Source: Parabacteroides goldsteinii (lineage in GTDB: Bacteria > Bacteroidota > Bacteroidia > Bacteroidales > Tannerellaceae). From it: DNA of 64,000 nucleotides. The stretch is taken from positions 1 through 64,000 of the forward strand of contig NZ_JADNBB010000010.1 in the NCBI RefSeq assembly GCF_015550595.1, given 5' to 3'. Of this stretch, positions 52,567-62,259 are shown piece after piece. Numbering within the stretch: the stretch's first letter is position 1; each line of letters begins with the position of its first letter. Made by a program: the position numbers and the translations under genes. The notes beneath the pieces are model-generated. The model was given only the letters and a program-made list of their open reading frames with translations. It made no database searches and was not told the DNA's origin.

Positions 52567-54699
52567 ATGAAGCATTGCTTATACATATTATTATTGCTGA
52601 TAGTATCTGCCGCAACTGTTCAGGCTCAAAGAGAAGCACGTGGCAGATCAGAAAGTGGAGGAAAACAACGCGGTGGATTCTCTCTGTCAAATCTTTCTTC
52701 ATCACAGAAAGAGATACCTGACAGTTTATTAGTAGTAGACAGTGCCGCTCTGAAATCCAAACGTCTTATAGCTTATCACCTCACCCCTCTTTTAGGGGAG
52801 GCTTATGTAGCTCCGCTGGATACCAACAGGCTGAACTTCGGAAATACGACATTGGTCGAAAGCAAGTCGCTGGCTATCGGATACCTGGCAAATCTAGGTG
52901 CCCCGGCACAGACAAAGATATTTTCCGAACGGAAAGAACCTCGCGACTTTATTTTCGCCGATGCCTACGACTACTACATCACGACACCGGAGAATGCTTA
53001 TTTCTACAACACTAAAATTCCTTATACCAACATCATGTACACCTCCGCCGGCGGTAGTACCAATAAGGAAGAGCAGTTGAAAGGAACTATGACCATGAAC
53101 TTCGGCAAGAAGATCAACGTGGGTGGAGATATTGACTATATCTATGGACGAGGACACTATAAAGACAATGGAGACAAATTGTTAAGTTACCGCTTCTTCG
53201 GTAGTTATCAGACCGACCGCTATGAAATGCATGCTTACCTGAGCAACTTTAACTTTGTAAACTACGAAAACGGTGGCCTCGCCAATGACTCGACAATCAA
53301 TCATCCGGACGAATATTTCCCCGAAGGACGTCCTTCCGATACCAAATCGTACGATGTGCGTTATCTGGCAAGTGCCTGGAACCGTGTACGCGGTAAACGG
53401 TATTTCCTTACTCAACGGTATAACCTCGGATTTACCCGCGAACTGGAAGAAACCGATGAAGAAGGTAACCCGAAAGAAGTATTTGTGCCTGTATCCAGCA
53501 TTATCCATACAATCGATTATGAAGATAACCGTCGCCGGTTTATCTCTCATAGCAACCTGCTCGACTCGGCCTATATAGTTAAAGACGGAAATCAAAGCTT
53601 CCCCCGCATCTATGGGCTGGGAGCTACACTGAACGATCAGACTTCTTCATGGAATTTAAAAAACACGATCGGTCTTTCTCTTCGGGAAGGATTTCAGGAC
53701 TGGGCCAAATTCGGACTGACAGCATTCGTTAGTTTAGAGAAACGCCGATTCAAGCTGGATCCCAGGATAGAAGGGCTTGATTACGGAGAATATGGTAGAG
53801 GCCCTAATTTCTCCGTCGACAATGTCGATCTTAATAATCTTCCCAAAGAAAAGATATACGATGAGTTTTCAACCTATATCGGAGCTGAATTATCTAAACG
53901 CATGGGAAGTATCCTGACCTATAATGCCCGGGGTGAACTTTGTCTCATTGGTAGCGATGTCGGCGAATTCCGCGCCACAGGAGATTTACAAACCCGTTTC
54001 AAACTATTCAGAAAAGATGCCACGATTAAAGCGAACGCTTACATTAAAAATGTAACACCCGCTTTTTACATGCGCCATAATCATTCGCGTTATTTCTGGT
54101 GGGACAATGATCAATTTAAGAAGATACAGCAGATATATGTCGGTGGAGAAGTCAATCTCGAATCGACCGGAACTACATTATCAGCTGGAGTGGAAAGTAT
54201 TCAGAATTATATTTTCTTCAACAAAATGGGTATGCCCGAACAACACGGAAGCAATCTGCAGGTGGTAAGTGCCCGCCTAAAACAGGACTTCCGTTACCGT
54301 GCTTTCGGTTGGGAAAATGAAATTTGCTGGCAGATGAGCGGTGACAATGATGTATTGCCCCTTCCGAAGTTCAGTGCTTACTCTAATATGTATCTGGCCG
54401 CAAAAGTGGCAAAAGTATTGACTGTTCAGATAGGTGCGAACGTGTATTACAATACAGCGTATTATGCACCCTATTATGAACCGGCAACCCAGCAATTCCA
54501 GGTTCAGGATGAAGTTAAAGTAGGCAATTATCCTCTTATAAATGCCTATGTAAATTTCCATCTGAAACAGGCTCGCTTCTTCATTATGGCTTACAACCTG
54601 AGTAGTAAATTTGTCGAGCCCAATTATTTCTCCTTGTCACATTACCCTTTGAATCCGATGGTTCTAAAAATGGGTATTGCCGTTACATTCAATAATTAA
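52567..54699 (+). CDS. Putative outer-membrane porin (beta-barrel)
   Basis: 710 residues from ATG 52567; the frame opens at a TTG three codons earlier. Signal peptide MKHCLYILLLLIVSAATVQA. A basic, Gly/Ser-rich segment (~22-45) follows, then many alternating amphipathic strands rich in Tyr/Phe/Asn (for example KINVGGDIDYIYGRGHYKD), ending in the aromatic-rich C-terminus VLKMGIAVTFNN typical of an outer-membrane barrel. It resembles the Bacteroidota putative-porin family; there is no plug or TonB box. Its stop is 5 bp before the solute-binding gene, so the two form an operon and may handle related substrates. Confidence 0.75.
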   Translation: MKHCLYILLLLIVSAATVQAQREARGRSESGGKQRGGFSLSNLSSSQKEIPDSLLVVDSAALKSKRLIAYHLTPLLGEAYVAPLDTNRLNFGNTTLVESKSLAIGYLANLGAPAQTKIFSERKEPRDFIFADAYDYYITTPENAYFYNTKIPYTNIMYTSAGGSTNKEEQLKGTMTMNFGKKINVGGDIDYIYGRGHYKDNGDKLLSYRFFGSYQTDRYEMHAYLSNFNFVNYENGGLANDSTINHPDEYFPEGRPSDTKSYDVRYLASAWNRVRGKRYFLTQRYNLGFTRELEETDEEGNPKEVFVPVSSIIHTIDYEDNRRRFISHSNLLDSAYIVKDGNQSFPRIYGLGATLNDQTSSWNLKNTIGLSLREGFQDWAKFGLTAFVSLEKRRFKLDPRIEGLDYGEYGRGPNFSVDNVDLNNLPKEKIYDEFSTYIGAELSKRMGSILTYNARGELCLIGSDVGEFRATGDLQTRFKLFRKDATIKANAYIKNVTPAFYMRHNHSRYFWWDNDQFKKIQQIYVGGEVNLESTGTTLSAGVESIQNYIFFNKMGMPEQHGSNLQVVSARLKQDFRYRAFGWENEICWQMSGDNDVLPLPKFSAYSNMYLAAKVAKVLTVQIGANVYYNTAYYAPYYEPATQQFQVQDEVKVGNYPLINAYVNFHLKQARFFIMAYNLSSKFVEPNYFSLSHYPLNPMVLKMGIAVTFNN

Positions 54700-54704
54700 A
54701 GAGT

Positions 54705-55529
54705 ATGAAATCGCGGAAGTTACTGGTGGTCTATATGATTCTGCTGGCTATTGTTCTGATTGCCATGTTCCAGTTGTTTCAATTCAAAAAGGCGTCGCTC
54801 CTCCCCAGAGATTATCCTGAAATAAAAGAGGAAGGTATCCTGAGAATCGTAACGGAATATAATCAGTCCGGTTATTATGTAGCCGGCGATACGATCGAAG
54901 GTTTCCAGTATGAACTCAGCCAGGCTATAGCCAAACTATCCGGATTGGAAGTTCAGACCCATCTGGAAATGAGCCTAGCCGAAAGTTTCCAGGAATTATC
55001 AGAAAATAAGTGTGACGTAATTGCCCGCAATATCCCTATTACGAGTGATAATAAAGAGGAATATCTATTCACCGAACCGATCGTATTGAATAAGCAAGTT
55101 CTGGTACAACGTACGAAAGAAGCAAACAATGGATTTAAACCGATCCGCAACCAGTTGGATCTGGCTCAAAAGACTTTATATATCCCTAAGGACTCTCCTG
55201 CCAGATTGCGCCTGCAAAATCTGGCACATGAGATCGGAGATACGATATATGTCAAAGAAGATGAACTTTATTCCAGCGAACAACTGGCTATTATGGTTGC
55301 GAAAGGAGATATTGATTATGCGGTTTGCGATCAGCAGATAGCAAAAATATCCAAAGAGAATCTACCCGAAATAGATATTGATACAGATATCAGTTTCACA
55401 CAACTGCAATCATGGGCAGTACGCAAAGACTCCCCTATCTTGCTCGACAGCCTGAACAGCTGGCTTTCACAAATTAAAGAAAGCGGCTTGTATAAGGAAA
55501 TATACAAGCGCTATTATGGAAATAAATAA
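54705..55529 (+). CDS. Membrane-anchored family 3 solute-binding protein
   Basis: 274 residues. One N-terminal TM segment (~5-24) with no clear cleavage site, then a two-lobed amino-acid-binding fold of the SBP_bac_3 type: EEGILRIVTEYNQSGYYVAG, GFQYELSQAIAKLSGLEVQ, FQELSENKCDVIARNIPITS, LLDSLNSWLSQIKESGLYKEIYKRYY. It resembles the N-terminal regulatory half of MltF but has no transglycosylase domain. No ABC permease is nearby, so it is more likely a sensor or periplasmic binding partner than part of an importer. Confidence 0.82.
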   Translation: MKSRKLLVVYMILLAIVLIAMFQLFQFKKASLLPRDYPEIKEEGILRIVTEYNQSGYYVAGDTIEGFQYELSQAIAKLSGLEVQTHLEMSLAESFQELSENKCDVIARNIPITSDNKEEYLFTEPIVLNKQVLVQRTKEANNGFKPIRNQLDLAQKTLYIPKDSPARLRLQNLAHEIGDTIYVKEDELYSSEQLAIMVAKGDIDYAVCDQQIAKISKENLPEIDIDTDISFTQLQSWAVRKDSPILLDSLNSWLSQIKESGLYKEIYKRYYGNK

Positions 55530-55532
55530 TTA

Positions 55533-57080
55533 CTAATCGTGGGTAGGTAGAATGAACGAGAAAGTCGAACCTTCACCCAATTTCGACTCAACTTGAATTG
55601 AACCACCCATTTTGGTTACTAAACTTCTGCAAATCGCCAGGCCAAGACCAATACCTTCCATATAGTCATTGATCTTCACAAAACGCTTAAACAGACTTTG
55701 TAGCTTGTCTTCAGCAATACCCATGCCGGTATCCTTTACATAAAAATTCAAGCAGCCGTCTCCCAGGTCTTTATATCCCATAGTGATACTCCCCTGCTTC
55801 GTATTCTTGATCGCATTATTTGCCAGATTATTTATAAGCTGCAACAAACGGATCTGGTCTGTCCCAAACGTACATTGTTCCAATCCCTTTTCCAATATTA
55901 AATCCACACCTTTCGGCATACGAAGTTTAATAGAAGCATACGTGTTGTCCATCATCTCATTCAGATCAATGGGAGCATAACTAATTTTTATTGCATCCGC
56001 TTCAATCTTTGACAGATCGAGTATATCGTTGATCAACTGCATAAGCAACTGGTTATTTGACTTGATGATCTCATAATATGACATACGCTCCTCGTCTGTA
56101 TCCGCAAACGCCATCAGTTCGGAAAAGCCGGTTATGGCATTCAATGGCGTACGGATCTCATGACTCATATCCGCCAAATACTTCGATTTCATTTTATCGG
56201 CAACTTCTGCCTTCTCACGAGCTTCTTCCAGAGATAACTCCTGATCCTTCCGATCTTGTATATTGGTCGAGCAACCGAGAATGACCAAAGGACGCCCTTT
56301 GACATCTCGCTCATAAATATAAGCCGACGATTCACGCCAATGATAATCTTCCTGTTCCGAGTACTTCACGCGTACCTCCATTTTCACTTCGGTCAACTTG
56401 CCGGTACACATCTTTTCAATAAGATCCCAGTAAACTTCCCGATCGTCAGGATGAATATAAGTCATAAATGTTGTTCCCGACATAGCTGTCTGACCATTCG
56501 GATGATCATCCCAACTATTCAGTTGAACCAAAGCATCTTTATAACCGTTTTTGCTGTCGGGATTAATAAAAATAGAACAAGTCCGGATATCGCTCGACTG
56601 CAAAGCCATCTTAGTGAGCGTCTGCGTTCTTTTAAGCGCATCTTCTACAGCTTTTTTAGCTGTTATATCCCGCCATAAGGCAAGTAGAAGCGTTTTTCCA
56701 CAACTCAGCGAAATTGGAAATTTTGTGACTTCAATATCTTTAAATTCACCGGTTGCAGTTTTTACCTTCCCTTGAAATTCTATAGTCTTTCCGGTATTGA
56801 TCACTTCCCGGTCAATCTCACAACGCTTTTCAATCGACAACAAAGCATCATAATTTACTTCAAAATCGTCATGGCCCTCTATCTGGGAAGTATTAATTCC
56901 CGTAATATCTTCCATGAACTTATTCCAGTAAAGATAATTAAAATGATCGCCTGCATCTTTTACAAATACGCCTAATGGCAGATGATCCAGGATCGTATTC
57001 AGTAATTCGCGAATACTATCTTGTTCCTCCTTTAATGTTAACTTTGACTGAAGGTTGTCAAGGCCGTCATTTATCCCCAT
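55533..57080 (-). CDS. PAS-domain sensor histidine kinase (orphan)
   Basis: About 515 residues from ATG 57080; a TTG seven codons upstream is rejected. No TM helix. PAS 1 (~30-150, LLNTILDHLPLGVFVKDAGDHFNYLYWNKF in part), PAS 2 with PAC region (~155-285), then HisKA with its histidine in KYLADMSHEIRTPLNAITGF (about residue 307) and an ATPase domain with G2 GIGLGLAICRSLV. No receiver domain and no adjacent regulator gene, so the partner lies elsewhere. It converges with the solute-binding gene, with 3 bp between stops. Confidence 0.9.
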   Translation of the reverse strand: MGINDGLDNLQSKLTLKEEQDSIRELLNTILDHLPLGVFVKDAGDHFNYLYWNKFMEDITGINTSQIEGHDDFEVNYDALLSIEKRCEIDREVINTGKTIEFQGKVKTATGEFKDIEVTKFPISLSCGKTLLLALWRDITAKKAVEDALKRTQTLTKMALQSSDIRTCSIFINPDSKNGYKDALVQLNSWDDHPNGQTAMSGTTFMTYIHPDDREVYWDLIEKMCTGKLTEVKMEVRVKYSEQEDYHWRESSAYIYERDVKGRPLVILGCSTNIQDRKDQELSLEEAREKAEVADKMKSKYLADMSHEIRTPLNAITGFSELMAFADTDEERMSYYEIIKSNNQLLMQLINDILDLSKIEADAIKISYAPIDLNEMMDNTYASIKLRMPKGVDLILEKGLEQCTFGTDQIRLLQLINNLANNAIKNTKQGSITMGYKDLGDGCLNFYVKDTGMGIAEDKLQSLFKRFVKINDYMEGIGLGLAICRSLVTKMGGSIQVESKLGEGSTFSFILPTHD

Positions 57081-57232
57081 ATCACTTACAATTTTTATCA
57101 AAATCGGGTATAAAGATATTTATTTTTATTATACTTCACCAGAAAACACTAATAAATTCAACGCCTGTAACAAAAAAAAGAGTATTTATAACAAGAACAC
57201 TTACTTCTATATAGAATTTGGTAAATATTATT

Positions 57233-57240
57233 TACCTTTA
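57233..57240 (+). promoter_or_regulatory. -7 promoter element of DEAD-box gene
   Basis: TACCTTTA matches TAnnTTTG except for the last base; TTTG at 57217 may serve as the upstream element. Start near 57248. Confidence 0.4.
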
Positions 57241-57261
57241 CGGTGAATTTAATGATAGAAG

Positions 57262-58557
57262 ATGAGATTTGACGAATTGGATTTAGAAGAGGCCGTACTG
57301 GACGGACTCGATGCTATGAATTTTCAGGAAACTACTCCTGTACAGGAATTAACAATTCCGGTTATTTTAGAAGGGAAAGACATCATAGCCTGCGCGCAGA
57401 CGGGAACAGGGAAAACCGCTGCTTACGTATTACCTTTGATTAACGAACTAAGTAAAGGTAACCATCCGGATAATGCCATTAATGCGATCATTATGGCTCC
57501 AACCCGTGAGTTGGCTCAACAGATTGACCAACAGATTGAAGGTTTTACATACTTCGTTCCGGTATCGGCCGTTGCCGTATATGGCGGAACCGACGGAATT
57601 GCCTGGGAACAACAAAAACGGGGTCTGGAAATGGGAGCCGACATCGTGATCGCTACCCCGGGACGTTTATTATCACATATCAAACTAGGTTCGGTAGACC
57701 TATCGAAAGTATCTTTCTTTGTCCTTGACGAAGCCGACCGTATGCTGGATATGGGATTCTATGATGACATCATGCAGGTACATAAGCAACTGCCGCAAAC
57801 CTGCCAGACCATTATGTTTTCAGCAACGATGCCCCCCAAAATCCGGACATTGGCAAAAACGATCCTGAAAGATCCGGAAGAAGTTAAAATAGCAATCTCC
57901 CGCCCTCCCGAATCCATCATGCAAACAGCCTATATCTGTTACGATCCACAAAAGATCAAGATATTGGAAGACCTGTTCCTACAAAGTCGTCCGCAACGTG
58001 TCATTATATTCTCATCTTCTAAAATGAAGGTAAAGGAACTTGCCTCTACCCTGAAGCGGATGAAGTTCAACGTAGCGGCTATGCATTCCGACCTGGAACA
58101 GTCGCAGCGTGAGGAAGTAATGAAAGAATTCAAGAACGGACGCATCGATATACTGGTAGCAACGGATGTCGTATCGCGCGGTATCGATATCAACGATATC
58201 AAATTGGTTGTCAACTTCGACATACCTCACGACCCGGAAGATTATGTACACCGCATCGGCCGTACCGCCCGCGGAACCGGTGGTGAAGGATTGGCTATCA
58301 CCTTTATCAGTTTAGAAGAACAAGCCCAGTTCAAACGCATCGAAGAGTTCCTGGAAAAAGAAGTATATAAGATACCAATCGATCCGAAATTCGGAGAAGC
58401 CCCTTTATACGAACCTGAAAAGTATGGAAATATGCGTCGTGGCCGCGGTCGTCCATCCAAATCCGGCAACGGAGGAGGGAGAAAGCCCAGTAATCGCCAA
58501 GGTAGTAACTCCGGAAAAGGACAGCAACACCGCGGTAGACCTAGAAAAGAAGCTTAA
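57262..58557 (+). CDS. rhlE: DEAD-box RNA helicase, RhlE type
   Basis: 431 residues. Q motif (TTPVQELTIP), Walker A AQTGTGKT (45-52), PTRELA, VLDEADRMLDMGF, SATMP, HRIGRTAR: all helicase motifs intact. The C-terminus (~370-431) is a basic, Gly/Arg/Ser-rich tail (RGRGRPSKSG, KGQQHRGRPRKEA) expected to bind RNA non-specifically. Such helicases remodel rRNA or mRNA structures, often during cold growth. Own promoter; ends at a bidirectional terminator shared with rho. Confidence 0.92.
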   Translation: MRFDELDLEEAVLDGLDAMNFQETTPVQELTIPVILEGKDIIACAQTGTGKTAAYVLPLINELSKGNHPDNAINAIIMAPTRELAQQIDQQIEGFTYFVPVSAVAVYGGTDGIAWEQQKRGLEMGADIVIATPGRLLSHIKLGSVDLSKVSFFVLDEADRMLDMGFYDDIMQVHKQLPQTCQTIMFSATMPPKIRTLAKTILKDPEEVKIAISRPPESIMQTAYICYDPQKIKILEDLFLQSRPQRVIIFSSSKMKVKELASTLKRMKFNVAAMHSDLEQSQREEVMKEFKNGRIDILVATDVVSRGIDINDIKLVVNFDIPHDPEDYVHRIGRTARGTGGEGLAITFISLEEQAQFKRIEEFLEKEVYKIPIDPKFGEAPLYEPEKYGNMRRGRGRPSKSGNGGGRKPSNRQGSNSGKGQQHRGRPRKEA

Positions 58558-58581
58558 CATACGAAAATTCATTATATGCAA

Positions 58582-58624
58582 ACAAAAAGGAGATATGCCA
58601 TCGTGGTATATCTCCTTCTTTTAT
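58582..58624. terminator. Bidirectional terminator between rhlE and rho
   Basis: AAGGAGATATgCC and GGtATATCTCCTT form a strong stem with a 4-nt loop; T-rich tracts follow on both strands (TTCTTTTAT on plus, TTTTTGTTT on minus). Confidence 0.85.
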
Positions 58625-58643
58625 ATAATAGTTTATTATCTAT

Positions 58644-60650
58644 TTATCCATTCATCGAAGCCAGAAACTCCATATTGTCATAAGTCTGTTCCATACGTTT
58701 CTTTACAAACTCCATTGCTTCGAGTGAGTTCATATCCGACAGATATTTACGAAGAATCCACATACGGTTCAACGTACTTTCATCCTGTAACAGATCGTCA
58801 CGACGGGTACTTGAAGCTGTAATATCAACAGCCGGATAAACACGTTTGTTTGATAACTTACGGTCTAACTGTAATTCCATGTTACCTGTCCCCTTGAATT
58901 CTTCGAAGATCACATCATCCATCTTTGAACCAGTTTCAGTCAATGCTGTTGCCAGAATTGTCAAGCTACCGCCATTTTCAATATTACGGGCAGCACCGAA
59001 AAAGCGTTTAGGCTTCTGCAATGCATTAGCATCCACACCACCGGAAAGAACCTTACCGGATGCAGGCTGAACAGTATTATAGGCACGTGCAAGACGTGTT
59101 ATAGAATCTAACAGGATGACTACATCGTGACCACATTCCACCATACGTTTAGCCTTGTTCAATACAATCTCTGCGATCTTTACATGGCGTTCTGCCGGTT
59201 CGTCGAAAGTAGAAGCGATAACTTCGGCATCAACACTACGGGCCATATCCGTTACTTCTTCCGGACGTTCATCGATCAACAGGACGATCATATATACTTC
59301 CGGATGGTTGGCTGCAATTGCATTAGCAATATCTTTCAGCAACATTGTCTTACCAGTTTTAGGCTGTGCCACGATCAGACCACGCTGCCCTTTACCGATC
59401 GGAGAGAACAAATCGACTACACGAACGGAAATATTATCATTCACCTTCGGAGCCTTACGTGCCGTAAGCATGAACTTTTCATCCGGGAAAAGTGGAGTCA
59501 GGTGATCAAAAGGAACACGGTCGCGTACTTCTTCTGGCGAACGTCCATTGATCTTGTCTACTTTTACCAGCGGAAAATATTTTTCACCTTCCTTCGGAGG
59601 ACGGATAGCACCTTCCACCACATCGCCGGTCTTTAAACCAAACAACTTGATCTGCGACTGCGATACATAGATATCATCCGGAGAAGTCAGGTAGTTATAA
59701 TCAGAAGAACGCAGGAAACCATAACCATCCTGCATCATTTCCAATACGCCGGTTCCTATCAGGATACCGTCAAACTCGTATTGCTTTTCCTGCTGAGCAT
59801 TGTTGTTACGCTGGTTGTTATGATTATTTTGATTATTCTGGTTGTTCTGTCTGTTATTAGGACGAGATGTATTTTGTTGCTGTGGTTGCGGAGCTACTTC
59901 CTTTTCAGGTTGAACCGCTTTTTCCTGTGGTTGCGACTTAGCCGGTGAAGGAGAGAACGGGAAGAGCTGATCAAGAACCGACTTTGTATCAGGATGTCTG
60001 AATACAACTCTTTTAGGTTCATTTTCCGATACCGGGACATCGTTAGCCGGAGTTTCAGAAACCGGAACTGTGGGCACCTCAGGAACCGCTTCTACAACAG
60101 GTAATTCTTCAGGAGCACCTTCAACCACAACAGGTGGTAATAGAGGTTTCTCTACTACGGGAACTTCTGCAACAACAGACTGAGGTGTTTTTGATACTTT
60201 TACTTCGTCCGCATCATTAGCTGGAGCAACTGCACCGGCTACCTTTTCTTTTTTCTCTATACGAACTCTTTTTTTACGCTCAGGTTGTTCCTTCTTTTCT
60301 GCAGCAACAGCTACTTTCTTTTCTTCTACAGGTTTTGCTGCTTCGGGAGCCGGAGTCGTTGCTACTTCCGGTTTTGCCGCTTTCACTTTACTTTCGGCCT
60401 TAGGAGCTTTAGCAGCTACCGTTTTAGAAGGTTTCTTCGCTTTCGTCTGCTTTTCAGCTTTCTTAGCTTCTTTTTCTTTCTCCTTTTCAGCCTGTAGACC
60501 TGCATAAGAGATAGCCTGTTCATCAAGAATACGATAAACAAGTTCTTCTTTTTTCAAAGAACTTATTTTCTTAATTCCTAACTCTTCCGCTATACTTTGC
60601 AATTCAGGAAGGAGTTTTTCATTTAGTTCTAGAATATTATATTTCTGCAT
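58644..60650 (-). CDS. rho: Transcription termination factor Rho with long disordered insert
   Basis: 668 residues, against about 420 in E. coli. Rho N-terminal helical domain (~1-45), then ~250 extra residues: a K/A/E/P/V-rich part and an Asn/Gln-rich stretch (254-287, [16 protein letters not shown] within it). The RNA-binding cold-shock fold (~290-365) and the hexameric ATPase follow, with Walker A QPKTGKT (429-435), [10 protein letters not shown] and [12 protein letters not shown]. It ends untranslated transcripts. In B. thetaiotaomicron the corresponding disordered region drives condensate formation and gut fitness. The 191-bp leader region contains TACATTTG (60821-60828, minus), a possible promoter giving a leader of ~160 nt. 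Confidence 0.96.
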   Translation of the reverse strand: MQKYNILELNEKLLPELQSIAEELGIKKISSLKKEELVYRILDEQAISYAGLQAEKEKEKEAKKAEKQTKAKKPSKTVAAKAPKAESKVKAAKPEVATTPAPEAAKPVEEKKVAVAAEKKEQPERKKRVRIEKKEKVAGAVAPANDADEVKVSKTPQSVVAEVPVVEKPLLPPVVVEGAPEELPVVEAVPEVPTVPVSETPANDVPVSENEPKRVVFRHPDTKSVLDQLFPFSPSPAKSQPQEKAVQPEKEVAPQPQQQNTSRPNNRQNNQNNQNNHNNQRNNNAQQEKQYEFDGILIGTGVLEMMQDGYGFLRSSDYNYLTSPDDIYVSQSQIKLFGLKTGDVVEGAIRPPKEGEKYFPLVKVDKINGRSPEEVRDRVPFDHLTPLFPDEKFMLTARKAPKVNDNISVRVVDLFSPIGKGQRGLIVAQPKTGKTMLLKDIANAIAANHPEVYMIVLLIDERPEEVTDMARSVDAEVIASTFDEPAERHVKIAEIVLNKAKRMVECGHDVVILLDSITRLARAYNTVQPASGKVLSGGVDANALQKPKRFFGAARNIENGGSLTILATALTETGSKMDDVIFEEFKGTGNMELQLDRKLSNKRVYPAVDITASSTRRDDLLQDESTLNRMWILRKYLSDMNSLEAMEFVKKRMEQTYDNMEFLASMNG

Positions 60651-60841
60651 ATTGAGAAGTGAGTAATAAAAACGGATACACGATCAAAGATGTACAATAC
60701 GTGCTTACCGCTATCATTGTATCTTAATAGTTTTTGATAATAAATAAATCTTTCTTGTAAAAAACCGGATTGTTTAGCTAATTTGAATCATTAGTAACAC
60801 ATCTGCGGAGTAAATCTTTGCAAATGTAAGAACATTTTTAG

Positions 60842-62182
60842 TTATTCTATTATTTTTGTCGAAAAAAAATTCACAACCAGCACACTCTTAGTCGTTTTGT
60901 CGATACAAAATCGATTATCGGAGCGCTCTCCCACAATCCAAAGGATGGTTTCACCGCTACAAAGAAGCCATGTCTGCTCCTTATCTATACGGCTGAATTT
61001 ATGATCCGAAAAATAGTCGCTCAACTTCTTACGCCCTTTCATTCCAAAAGGGATGAACCAATCTCCTTCTTTCCATCGACGAAGTGTTAGAGGGAAAGAG
61101 AGTTTGTCGTAATCAAAATAGGCGATATGTTTATCCTTCCGGATATTGAAGTCATTATTAATAACAATCTTCTGGAAAGAAAGTTCAACCGGACCTGACC
61201 AGATATCTTCCAGAACATCATCAGCGGTAAAAGTATATTCTGGTATTTCTTCCGTACAGATGGGTGAAAGCAACAGGTATTCGCGATCTTTCAACAAGCG
61301 ATATTCAGGCGAGTAAAAGATCCTTCCCGACTCTTTAGCCAGCGAGCGAAAAATGTCATCTGCCACTTGCCGGGTAAAACCATACGGTTTCAACAATTCA
61401 TACAGAATAGTTGCAGGTGAAGGATAGTTCATCAGCCGGTCTATCGGAATACGATCCCCCTCTTCTATTAACTGCTTACGGGCTTCTTCCAGAACATGAA
61501 GATAAATAGTTTCGGTGTCAGCCAGATGATCAGCAGTACGGGCAATAGCTGTCCTGACAGAAGGATTCAACTCTTCCAGCAGGGGAAGCACACGAAGACG
61601 AATAAAATTACGCGTATAAGCGTCCGACAAGTTCGTACTATCCGTTACATAGGTCAAATGCAGCTCTCCCAACCAAGCTAATATCTCGCTACGACTAACA
61701 GTCAACAAAGGACGTATCACATAGCCATTCTTCGGACGAATCCCTCCCATTCCCCGAATTCCTGTTCCGCGAATGAGGTTTAATAAGACGGTCTCTACAC
61801 TATCATCACGATGATGAGCTACTGCAATAGCCTGAGCATTAAAACGCTGCCGCATTTCCTCAAACCAGTTATAACGTAGTTCCCGGGCTGCCATTTCAAT
61901 AGAGAGACGATGTTCAGTTGCATAAGCCGTTGTATCAAAATCTATTTTATGAAAAGGAACACCCAGTGCGAAAGCTGTCTCTGCAGCAAATTGTTCATCC
62001 CGGACAGATTCTTCACCACGTAAATGGAAATTACAATGTAGTGCTATACAAGAATAATCCAGCTGCACAAGTAAACCCAGCAAGGCAACCGAATCGGCTC
62101 CCCCGCTAAATCCAACCAAAACAGGCCTGTTATCGACCAGCAACTGCTGTTTTTCTATGTACGCACGAACAATATTCCTCAT
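60842..62182 (-). CDS. tilS: tRNA(Ile)-lysidine synthetase
   Basis: About 446 residues from ATG 62182 (the frame opens four codons earlier at a TTG). PP-loop SGGADS (26-31) binds ATP; HHRDDSVETVLLNLIRGTG is the conserved family segment. The C-terminal region (~300-446) matches the tRNA-recognition domains of full-length TilS. It converts C34 of tRNA-Ile(CAU) to lysidine, so AUA is read as Ile. An essential housekeeping gene. A 13-bp hairpin lies 12 bp upstream of the start. Confidence 0.95.
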   Translation of the reverse strand: MRNIVRAYIEKQQLLVDNRPVLVGFSGGADSVALLGLLVQLDYSCIALHCNFHLRGEESVRDEQFAAETAFALGVPFHKIDFDTTAYATEHRLSIEMAARELRYNWFEEMRQRFNAQAIAVAHHRDDSVETVLLNLIRGTGIRGMGGIRPKNGYVIRPLLTVSRSEILAWLGELHLTYVTDSTNLSDAYTRNFIRLRVLPLLEELNPSVRTAIARTADHLADTETIYLHVLEEARKQLIEEGDRIPIDRLMNYPSPATILYELLKPYGFTRQVADDIFRSLAKESGRIFYSPEYRLLKDREYLLLSPICTEEIPEYTFTADDVLEDIWSGPVELSFQKIVINNDFNIRKDKHIAYFDYDKLSFPLTLRRWKEGDWFIPFGMKGRKKLSDYFSDHKFSRIDKEQTWLLCSGETILWIVGERSDNRFCIDKTTKSVLVVNFFSTKIIE

Positions 62183-62194
62183 TTGATTACGCAA

Positions 62195-62238
62195 TTATGG
62201 CTTTAGCCAAACAATTTATATTTCAGCTAAAGCCATAA
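62195..62238 (-). other. Strong hairpin immediately before tilS
   Basis: TTATGGCTTTAGC and GCTAAAGCCATAA are perfect 13-bp complements with an 18-nt loop, 12 nt from the tilS ATG and 22 bp after the previous stop. There is no T-run, so it could be a weak terminator, an mRNA processing site or a translation-control structure. Confidence 0.55.
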
Positions 62239-62259
62239 ACTATTATTTACTTATGTAAA

